A stretch of 19,087 bases of DNA from Actinomycetota bacterium (GTDB lineage Bacteria > Actinomycetota > Actinomycetes > Mycobacteriales > Jatrophihabitantaceae), in NCBI GenBank assembly GCA_019241805.1, contig JAFAWL010000330.1:1-19087 (forward strand), written 5' to 3'. Each line of letters starts with the position of its first letter. Positions within the stretch are counted from its first letter, which is position 1. Below the pieces are notes generated by a model. It saw only the letters and a list, made by a program, of their open reading frames with translations, was not told the DNA's origin and made no database searches. The position numbers were made by a program, and so were the translations under genes. This document shows, one piece after another, positions 13,424-19,087 of this stretch.

Positions 13424-14470
13424 GGTTGCAACACCACCTTCAAGCATCCTTCCGCCTTGTCGCGGAAGATCTCGTATCCGGATTTCCATCATCGGCATCG
13501 GGTCGACCTCGCCGCCATAGACACCGCTGATGGACACGGTGCCGCCCCGACGCACCGCCTTGACCGCCGTGAGCAGAGCATCGAGCCGGTCGAGCGCGGC
13601 TTTGTCGATGACCTTGTCGGCCACCGGATCGGGGAGAAGTCCGGCGACCTTCTGGGTGGCCTCGACGATTAGGTTCAATCGCGGCTGGGTATGGGCGTGG
13701 GCCTCCATGCCGACCGCGTCGATGACGGCATCGGGTCCTCTACCGTCGACCAGGTCGATCAGGTACGACGCGGTGTCGTCCTCGAGGTCGTAGACCTCCA
13801 CCCCGAATGCGGCGGCAGCCGTTCGGCGATCGGGTACCGGGTCGACGCCGATCACTCGGGGAACTCCGACATGCTTCGCGATGCGGGCCGACATCTGACC
13901 GATCGGCCCCAGGCCCAATACGGCCAACGTGCCGCCCGGGGGAACCTCGGCGTACACGACGGCCTGGTAGGCCGTGGGCAGGATGTCCGACAGGAAAAGG
14001 TACTGCTCGTCCGGAACGCCCTCCGGAACGGCGATGGGCCCGAACTGCGCCTGCGGCACCCGCACGTACTCGGCCTGACCGCCCGGCACCGATCCGTACA
14101 GTGACGTATAGCCGAACAGAGCAGCGCCCTTGCCCTGCTCGAGGACCTGGGTCGTCTCGCACTGCGCGAACAGCCCGCGCGAGCACATCCAGCAATGCCC
14201 GCAGGAGATGTTGAACGGCACGACCACCCGATCGCGGCGCTTGATCCGGGTCACCTCGGTGCCGACCTCGACGACGGTTCCCATCGCCTCGTGACCGAGT
14301 ACGTCACCCGGTTTCAGATAGGGACCGAGCACGCCGTACAGATGGAGATCCGATCCGCAGATCGCGGTCGACGTCACCTCAATGATTGCGTCGGTATTTT
14401 CTTGGATCGTCGGATCCGGGACGTCCGCCACGGCAACGTGCTCATTTCCTTGCCAGGTCAGGGCTCTCAT
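13208..14470 (-). CDS. Zn-dependent alcohol dehydrogenase, C-terminus disrupted
   Basis: Residues 1 to about 329 are a medium-chain Zn dehydrogenase of the glutathione-independent formaldehyde dehydrogenase-like type. The catalytic ligands C38, H60, E61 and D162 and the structural cysteines C90, C93, C96 and C104 are present, and the NAD motif is LGLGPIG (185-191). After GVYGGEVDPMPMME the expected sequence stops. The true family tail (SGYEIFRDKAEGCLKVVLQP, then TGA at 13422-13420) is still present but in another frame. Roughly 40-50 residues between these points are missing, judged from memory of the family. So an internal deletion with a frame change has occurred. The open frame reads RIRDLPRQGG and then runs into the downstream 71-codon gene, giving a 420-residue chimera. 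Activity is doubtful because the lost part belongs to the catalytic domain. GAGG lies six bases before the ATG; the SDR stop is 24 bases upstream. Confidence 0.85.
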   Translation of the reverse strand: MRALTWQGNEHVAVADVPDPTIQENTDAIIEVTSTAICGSDLHLYGVLGPYLKPGDVLGHEAMGTVVEVGTEVTRIKRRDRVVVPFNISCGHCWMCSRGLFAQCETTQVLEQGKGAALFGYTSLYGSVPGGQAEYVRVPQAQFGPIAVPEGVPDEQYLFLSDILPTAYQAVVYAEVPPGGTLAVLGLGPIGQMSARIAKHVGVPRVIGVDPVPDRRTAAAAFGVEVYDLEDDTASYLIDLVDGRGPDAVIDAVGMEAHAHTQPRLNLIVEATQKVAGLLPDPVADKVIDKAALDRLDALLTAVKAVRRGGTVSISGVYGGEVDPMPMMEIRIRDLPRQGGRMLEGGVATMTHPQETGEGVKLTSHGEGEPDELRNDENRPSGSDVGGPATTSESALERSVTEPSSAGEDSRPDSQSRNPL

Positions 14471-14494
14471 CCAGGACCTCGTCTTCCTCGAATC

Positions 14495-15277
14495 TCAGTC
14501 GTTCCGCGGTTCGGTCATTCCGGCATGCAGCTGGGCCTTGCGAGGTTCGCTGAGTAGTCGCGCCCCGGCCGCCTGGAGCTTGTTCTTGAACGAGCCGGCC
14601 ACGACGCTGTCCTTTCCCGCCATCAGCGCGTGGAAACCTTCGCGGGCGACGTCGGCGGGATCGTCCTTACTCGCGTCGGCAACCGGCGTATCGGCCATGT
14701 CGGCGCGGTCGAAGAATTCGGTGTCGGTCGGACCGGGCAGCAGGGCCGTGACCGTCACGCCGGACGCGACCAGCTCGTGCCGGATCGCCTCAGCAAACGA
14801 CAAGACGAACGACTTGGATGCCGCGTAGGTTGCGTAATAAGGGCCGGGCATATGGGCGGCGACCGAGGACGTGATGAGTAACCGCCCCTGACCGCGTGCC
14901 ACCATCGCCGGTAGCAGCGCCTTGGCCAGATGCACCGTAGATCCGATGTTCAGTCCGAGCAGCCGTCGCTCGTCCTCCCACGGAATGTCGATGAAAGCGC
15001 CGCTGTTGCCGATGCCCGCGTTGAGAGCCAGAGCGTCGACCGGCCTTCGGAACGCGTTTACGGCGCTGATCGCCTGCTCGATCCCGGCCGAGGTCGACAG
15101 GTCGGCCTGGACGGCGTGAAAGGACGCCGAACCCCGCGTGAGTTCCGCGGTCGCGTCGTGGAGTCGGTCGTCATCAGCGCAGCCGATCACGTCGAAGCCG
15201 TTCTCGATGAAGATACGTGCGAGGTGGTAGCCGATTCCCGTCGAGGCGCCGGTGACGACGGCCAGCTGGTCGGTCAT
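14495..15277 (-). CDS. Short-chain dehydrogenase/reductase (SDR), 260 aa
   Basis: I chose the ATG at 15277 (MTDQLAVVTG), preceded by GGAG at seven bases; the frame is open upstream to 15772, but that is shadow of the epimerase gene. The motifs are those of a classical SDR: TGASTGIG (9-16) for the cofactor, ADL around 58-60, NAG (86-88), S137/S138 in LLITSSVAAH, Y151 and K155 in YAASK, and PGPTDTEFF after the active site. It should be an active NAD(P)-dependent oxidoreductase. The substrate cannot be told from the sequence. It lies 24 bases upstream of the dehydrogenase and 148 bases after the epimerase. Confidence 0.92.
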   Translation of the reverse strand: MTDQLAVVTGASTGIGYHLARIFIENGFDVIGCADDDRLHDATAELTRGSASFHAVQADLSTSAGIEQAISAVNAFRRPVDALALNAGIGNSGAFIDIPWEDERRLLGLNIGSTVHLAKALLPAMVARGQGRLLITSSVAAHMPGPYYATYAASKSFVLSFAEAIRHELVASGVTVTALLPGPTDTEFFDRADMADTPVADASKDDPADVAREGFHALMAGKDSVVAGSFKNKLQAAGARLLSEPRKAQLHAGMTEPRND

Positions 15278-15425
15278 GAAAATGCTCCGAATTCCGGCCC
15301 GAGGCGGGCGGCTGGAAGCGGTCGGCCCTGGTTCGGCCCGCCGGACGTGTGCCTGGTGCCGGTCACCGCTCAGATACCCGCGCCATCCTTCGGCTAACCA
15401 CCGCGATCGACCGGCTTGGGTCGGC

Positions 15426-16490
15426 TCAATTGGAGGCGGTGCTCGTGTCGTGGTGCGAGAGGAGGCGGCGAGGCCGCAACAGCGGTCCCGGCCGGCCTGC
15501 GCGCCGGCGCAGGGCGTCGACGAATCGCCGTAGCGTCTCGTCGGCCGTGTGCTCGGGCGACCAGCCGAGCTCGCGCAACCGGCTTGCGTCCAGTAGCGGT
15601 GATCCGAAGGCAAGATCGATCCATCCGGCATCGGTCGGTTGCAGGCGCATCCGCCAGCTGAGGTCGACCAGGCTGCGCAGGACGCCCCGGGGCAGGCCCG
15701 GGGCGGCTCCGCCGAACAGATCTCGGAAATGATCGCGGTCGAGGACCGGCTCGGCGACGACATTGAACGCACCGGCCGCTCGCTGGTCCAGAATTATCCC
15801 AATGGCCGCGGCAACATCGTCGGCGTGGACGAATTGGGTCGCGAGTGCGGTTGGAAACGGCGCCAGTCGAAGCAGCGACGGATGGAGCAGAGTCACCGGC
15901 ACGAAAGGCCCGATGAAGTAACGCGAGATCTCACTGGCCGCGTCGGGTTGCAGAATCAGCCCGGGGCGAAGCACGCTCACGACCCGCCCGCTGATCTGCG
16001 CCACGATGCGCTCGGCCGCGGCCTTGTCGACGGAGTAGGACGAGCTCGGTATTCCGTTCGTCGGCCAGGATTCGTCGACTCGGGTGCGCTCGGCCGGACC
16101 GGCGCTGTATGCACCGACTGACGACATGTGGATGACGTGGGAGACACCGGCAACCGCGGCGGCCTCGACGACGGCGCGCGTGCCGCCTTGATTGGTGCGC
16201 CGCAATTGCGCCCGGTCCCGTCCGGGTTGAATCTGCCAGGCCAGGTGCACCACCGCGTCGGCTCCCGCCATCGCTGGCAGCAGGCGATCGGTCGCGTCGT
16301 CTTGCGAAAGGTCGAGCGTGAGCCACTCGGCGGTGTCATAGGGCGCGGTCGCGGGCGGTCGTCGTCGGGCTATGCCGGTCACGTGCGCGGTGCCCGCCAA
16401 GCGGCGCAGCAAAGCGGTGCCGACGTTGCCCGACGCGCCGGTGACCACGATCTGCCGCTTCGACCCACCCATCTGCGGTGTGACGCTCAC
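15426..16490 (-). CDS. NAD-dependent epimerase/dehydratase family protein
   Basis: This is a 354-residue extended SDR. TGASGNVG (17-24) is the NAD-binding loop, DAVVHLAWQ (78-86) and HMSSVGAYS (121-129) follow, and the catalytic Y152 and K156 lie in SSYSVDKAAAE. VSVLRPGLIL and TQFVHADDVAAAI are typical of the sugar-epimerase fold. The basic tail RRRAGRPGPLLRPRRLLSHH is not part of the fold. The start is a GTG overlapping the previous gene's stop as GTGA (16490-16487), so it is translationally coupled to the dehydrogenase upstream. The substrate may be a sugar nucleotide or a steroid-like or other hydroxy compound; context favours general redox metabolism. Confidence 0.9.
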   Translation of the reverse strand: MSVTPQMGGSKRQIVVTGASGNVGTALLRRLAGTAHVTGIARRRPPATAPYDTAEWLTLDLSQDDATDRLLPAMAGADAVVHLAWQIQPGRDRAQLRRTNQGGTRAVVEAAAVAGVSHVIHMSSVGAYSAGPAERTRVDESWPTNGIPSSSYSVDKAAAERIVAQISGRVVSVLRPGLILQPDAASEISRYFIGPFVPVTLLHPSLLRLAPFPTALATQFVHADDVAAAIGIILDQRAAGAFNVVAEPVLDRDHFRDLFGGAAPGLPRGVLRSLVDLSWRMRLQPTDAGWIDLAFGSPLLDASRLRELGWSPEHTADETLRRFVDALRRRAGRPGPLLRPRRLLSHHDTSTASN

Positions 16491-17383
16491 ACTGACCGTC
16501 GCAGCGTCTCGACGTTCGCGCTGATATCCCGGGCATCGAGACCGAGTTCCGCGGCCTGTTCGTAGCGCTCCACGATCGCGGGGAGCAACCCCAGCGAGCG
16601 CCCCGACTCCCGTCCCAGGGCGCTGGCCAGGCGAAGATCCTTGCGACCGAGCGCGACCGTGAACGCCGGCGGATGCTCACGTCCGAGCAAGGCATCGACC
16701 CGCGGCGCCAGACCGGGCGAGATCACCGGCAGCGATCCGAGCACGCGACGCAGATCCTCGTCGGTGAGCCCGACGCTCTGTCCGGTGGCCACGACGTCGG
16801 CCAGTGCGGCCAACCCGGCCAGCAACAGATAGTTGTTCAAAAGTTTCACCACGGCGGCCCGCGGGGGGTCGTCGCCCACGACAAGTTGCTTGTCGGAGAT
16901 CGCATCGAGCACCGGCCCGAGCGCGTTTCGCGTCGTTTCCGGCCCGGCCAACAGCAGCTGCGCATGTCCCGCCGCCAGGACCGGCGGCGCTCCGGCGATC
17001 GGACCGGCGAGGAACCGAACGCCGTACGCGTCGCTCAGCGCCTGGCTGATTGCGGGCGACACCGTGCTGGTGTCGACGAGGAATCCGGTCAACTCGGGTC
17101 GAGCCCGGTCACCGGGCAACAGCACCTCCCGCACACCCTCGTCACCGCTGAGCGAGGTAAAGACGGCCACCGCCCCGCTCATGGCGTCGGGAACACTTTC
17201 CGCGACTAAAGCTCCCTGCGCGGCCAATTCCTCGGAATGCCCGGGAGTTCGATTCCACACCCGTACCTCGGCGCCGGCCGTGAGCAGGCGCTGGGCCAGA
17301 ACTGAGCCCATCTGGCCGAGACCGAGAACGGCGACGGGGCCTTGGTCAGATGCGTTGGAATCAGGCAGGGTTGATTCAGTCAC
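16487..17383 (-). CDS. Beta-hydroxyacid dehydrogenase/imine reductase-like protein
   Basis: The GTG at 17383 is preferred, with AAGG five bases upstream, giving 298 residues; a GTG at 17416 would add 11. PVAVLGLGQMGSVLAQRLL (GLGQMG at 21-26) is the NAD(P) loop, VWNRTPGHSEEL the ribose-phosphate region, FLVDTSTVSP the substrate-binding signature, and AAVVKLLNNYLLL holds the usual catalytic Lys (K180) and Asn. These are marks of the 3-hydroxyisobutyrate dehydrogenase superfamily, which also includes imine reductases. It is the first gene of the minus-strand redox run, divergent from UdgX with 77 bases between starts. Its substrate is not known. Confidence 0.9.
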   Translation of the reverse strand: MTESTLPDSNASDQGPVAVLGLGQMGSVLAQRLLTAGAEVRVWNRTPGHSEELAAQGALVAESVPDAMSGAVAVFTSLSGDEGVREVLLPGDRARPELTGFLVDTSTVSPAISQALSDAYGVRFLAGPIAGAPPVLAAGHAQLLLAGPETTRNALGPVLDAISDKQLVVGDDPPRAAVVKLLNNYLLLAGLAALADVVATGQSVGLTDEDLRRVLGSLPVISPGLAPRVDALLGREHPPAFTVALGRKDLRLASALGRESGRSLGLLPAIVERYEQAAELGLDARDISANVETLRRSV

Positions 17384-17460
17384 GAGGGCCTTGTTCCCAG
17401 GCCCGTTGCTCGGCACACGCCGGTTAGCCGACGTGACGGCGGGGGTAGACGATTCGAGAT

Positions 17461-18138
17461 ATGGTTACGCGCGCGCGATTCCCCGGCGCCGCCTCGTTCG
17501 TACCCGCGGATCATCGGCTGGGCACGTTGGCGGCAGCCGCGCGGCACTGCGAAGGCTGCGATCTCTACCAGCGCGCGACGCAGACTGTTTTCGGTCTGGG
17601 ACCCCCCGACGCGGCGATCATGCTCGTCGGTGAGCAACCGGGTGACGCCGAGGACACCGCCGGCGAGCCGTTCGTCGGACCCGCCGGTCGACTGCTCGAT
17701 CGAGCACTCGCCGATGCTCATATCGACCGCGCCGCAGCCTACGTGACCAACGCGGTGAAGCACTTCCGGTGGAAGAGCACTGATCACGGCCCGCGGCGCC
17801 TGCATGAAAAGCCCGCGACCGCACACCTACAGGCCTGCCGTCCGTGGCTCGCCGCGGAGCTGGGCGCCTTGCAGCCGCAGGTGATCGTGGCGCTCGGGGC
17901 AACGGCGAGCGAGTCGCTGCTGGGCCGGGGCTTCCGGCTGACCGAGCGCCGGGGCCAGATCCTGGATTGGACGCCCGATGTCGACGCCTTCGGCTCGGCA
18001 CTCGACTCGTCCGTACGCGGTGTAGTGGCCACGATCCATCCGTCGGCCGTACTCCGCGCCGACAAGGATCGTCGGGCTCAGGCTTACGATGGGCTGGTCG
18101 CAGATCTCCGAATGGCCGCCACCGTGGTGGACGGCTGA
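17461..18138 (+). CDS. UdgX-type uracil-DNA glycosylase
   Basis: The 225-residue protein has VGEQPGDAEDTAGEPFVGPA (56-75), the family 4/UdgX uracil-binding motif, then AYVTNAVKHFRW (93-104), the inserted loop HGPRRLHEKP (109-118) and TIHPSAVLR (191-199). Fe-S ligands visible are C30, C33 and C126; a fourth Cys is absent, so another residue must complete the cluster. The insert with a His (H115) after Arg-Arg matches the KRRIH loop of UdgX, in which that His forms a covalent bond with the abasic site after uracil removal. I infer the same trapping chemistry here. Only a weak GGGGG site precedes the ATG. The 3' end overlaps the minus-strand 85-codon gene by 55 bases. Confidence 0.92.
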   Translation: MVTRARFPGAASFVPADHRLGTLAAAARHCEGCDLYQRATQTVFGLGPPDAAIMLVGEQPGDAEDTAGEPFVGPAGRLLDRALADAHIDRAAAYVTNAVKHFRWKSTDHGPRRLHEKPATAHLQACRPWLAAELGALQPQVIVALGATASESLLGRGFRLTERRGQILDWTPDVDAFGSALDSSVRGVVATIHPSAVLRADKDRRAQAYDGLVADLRMAATVVDG

Positions 18139-18341
18139 GGGGTGCTTCCGTCTCGCGCCAGCGCCCGACGCGTGGCGCTCACCTCGGAATCGATCAGGTG
18201 TTGCTCATAGGTCCGCCGGATGCGCTCCGCGTCTGCCACGGCAGCTTTACGAGACGCGGTCGCCTTGGCGCGACTGGCGGAAACGGCCCCGCGCTCGGTT
18301 GAACTCACCCGGCCATCCGGCGCTGGCTGGCAAACCTCCAC
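18084..18341 (-). CDS. Small helical charged protein, up to 85 aa
   Basis: The longest start is the GTG at 18341; a GTG at 18308 (VSSTERGAVSAS) is also possible, and neither has a strong ribosome site. The middle, SRAKATASRKAAVADAERIR followed by RTYEQHLIDSEVSATRRALA, is rich in Ala, Arg, Lys and Glu with helical periodicity, and codons end mostly in G or C. It has no signal peptide. It overlaps the end of UdgX by 55 bases on the opposite strand. No family is recognised and the call rests on composition and on filling an otherwise empty stretch. Confidence 0.45.
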   Translation of the reverse strand: MEVCQPAPDGRVSSTERGAVSASRAKATASRKAAVADAERIRRTYEQHLIDSEVSATRRALARDGSTPQPSTTVAAIRRSATSPS

Positions 18342-18353
18342 GAAGGAGCTTGG

Positions 18354-18545
18354 TCATCCGTGAGGGGGGATGAACTGCCGCCCCCGAACGAAATGGTCGG
18401 CCGACCGCCCGCAGCGAATACAGATATAGAACGGATCCGAGGCGCCGTTGTGGTGGAAGATCTGCTGCACATATCGGTGTCCGAGCACTCGGCAGCGAGC
18501 GGTGGCGACCGACCCGAAACTCGGCCCGATGTCTGTTGGTTTCAT
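18354..18545 (-). CDS. Zinc-ribbon-like mini-protein, 63 aa
   Basis: I chose the ATG at 18545 (MKPTDIGPSFGS) because GAGG lies eight bases upstream; the frame is open to 18605. The protein has CRVLGHRY and then FYICIRCGR, a C-x3-GH ... C-x2-C-G pattern that suggests a single zinc site, as in small DUF1660-like zinc-ribbon proteins. A tail RGRQFIPPHG follows. The spacing and small size suggest a zinc-binding domain for nucleic acid or protein contact, but the role is unknown. It lies 12 bases before the next minus gene's longest start. Confidence 0.68.
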   Translation of the reverse strand: MKPTDIGPSFGSVATARCRVLGHRYVQQIFHHNGASDPFYICIRCGRSADHFVRGRQFIPPHG

Positions 18546-18634
18546 TCCGTCAGCCTCACTCGACCGGTCCGCCGCCGCGGTTGGACGTCCGGCCACAATG
18601 GGCACTTTACGCCGTCAGACCGCAATTTGCGCCG

Positions 18635-19027
18635 TCATCCGCAGGGCGAATTACCGAGCGCTACAGCGACTTCCGGGCTGACCGCGTCGAGAATCATCGG
18701 CGTAGCGCAGGTCGTGTCGGCGATCCTGTCGCGGAGGACCTGCGCGACTTCGGATCCGATGGCATTGACGCCGCTGGCATTGATATGGACGGCCCGGCCC
18801 AGATCCGTAATGCGGTCGAAGACACCGCGCAGGGTCGCCCCTGCGCCGACAGCGCTCAGGTCGCCGTGCAGCCCCAACCACGGGTCTCCGCCGGTCACCA
18901 GGAGTTCAACGCGGTACGGAGTTCGCGTCAGGCAACGGAGATTCACGAACGCGGGCGATGGCCACGTCCGCCGCAGAGCGGGCGCTTGGTTCTGAGGGAT
19001 GGCGTGCGGAGCCCGGAAATGGCGCAT
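18635..19027 (-). CDS. STAS-domain (anti-sigma antagonist-like) protein
   Basis: The ATG at 19027 follows CAGGGA at six bases. After a 37-residue N-terminal extension rich in Arg and Pro, residues about 38-125 follow the STAS pattern: YRVELLV, WLGLHGDLSAVGAGATLRGV, a central strand GRAVHINASGVNAIG with the helix SEVAQVLRDRI, and a last strand TPMILDAVSPEVAVAL. In anti-sigma antagonists a Ser in the DSSGL motif is phosphorylated; here the equivalent segment reads NAIGSEV, so S92 may be that residue but the motif is degenerate. It may act in partner switching, perhaps with the SpoIIE phosphatase at 1739-2821, though 16 kb apart. A divergent STAS protein with another role is also possible. Confidence 0.72.
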   Translation of the reverse strand: MRHFRAPHAIPQNQAPALRRTWPSPAFVNLRCLTRTPYRVELLVTGGDPWLGLHGDLSAVGAGATLRGVFDRITDLGRAVHINASGVNAIGSEVAQVLRDRIADTTCATPMILDAVSPEVAVALGNSPCG

Positions 19028-19087
19028 GGAACGTCCCTGGAGACGAGTGGAGGAGGCTGCCGGATTCAGCCGGAAGGCGAATGTCGC

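Noticed and set aside
13420..13490. Programmed frameshift in the alcohol dehydrogenase
   Set aside because: A frameshift would join the reading frames but could not restore the missing segment of about 40-50 residues, so a deletion explains the data better. No slippery heptamer is evident.

Overview
The window is high-GC DNA with dense, mostly G/C-ending coding sequence, frequent GTG starts, ATGA/GTGA gene overlaps and strong GGAGG-type ribosome sites. The families present (chaplin-like repeats with an LAFTG sorting signal, Actinobacterial Holin-X, DUF3618, a UdgX-type uracil-DNA glycosylase, a SigE-like ECF sigma factor) point to an actinobacterium, probably a non-Streptomyces lineage. The genus cannot be fixed from the sequence. 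I saw no tRNA, rRNA, CRISPR array or transposase.

Layout. (1) 1-1014, minus: a small membrane or secreted protein followed by an exported surface protein that runs off the left edge. (2) 1190-1699, minus: a hemerythrin-like HHE protein, divergent from a membrane-anchored SpoIIE-type phosphatase (1739-2821, plus). (3) 2880-5741, plus: an envelope locus made of a Pro/Ala-rich exported protein and a 561-residue protein with ten chaplin-like repeats and a C-terminal LAFTG wall-sorting signal. A 13-bp perfect hairpin follows. (4) 5802-7018, minus: a three-gene cassette of an exported S/T/P-rich protein, an ECF sigma factor and a single-pass membrane protein. (5) 7019-7352: a 334-bp leader or intergenic region with an inverted repeat and a possible 27-codon ORF. 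(6) 7353-9173, plus: a four-helix membrane protein, a 62-residue acidic protein, a Holin-X protein and a DUF3618 protein. (7) 9139-10302, minus: topoisomerase IB, divergent from an NAD(P)H-dependent FMN reductase-like protein (10451-11101, plus). (8) 11105-17383, minus: a run of seven genes that may be one redox operon. In transcription order it holds a beta-hydroxyacid dehydrogenase-like enzyme, an NAD-dependent epimerase, an SDR, a Zn alcohol dehydrogenase, a 71-residue protein, an SRPBCC protein and a phytoene-desaturase-like FAD oxidoreductase. (9) 17461-19027: UdgX (plus), then three small minus-strand genes (a helical charged protein, a zinc-ribbon-like mini-protein and a STAS-domain protein).

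Two points stand out. The chaplin-like protein carries many more repeats than the one or two chaplin domains of classical chaplins, in two Cys-spacing classes plus a Cys-free N-terminal trio. The Zn alcohol dehydrogenase carries an internal deletion with a frame change: its proper C-terminal tail is still readable in another frame, and the shifted frame now runs straight into the downstream 71-codon gene, whose start overlapped the original stop.

Apart from 7019-7352 there is no gene-free stretch above 300 bases. The larger remaining gaps (1015-1189, 3942-4055, 8308-8421, 10303-10450, 15278-15425) probably hold promoters and leaders. Beyond the short dyads listed I see nothing definite in them.
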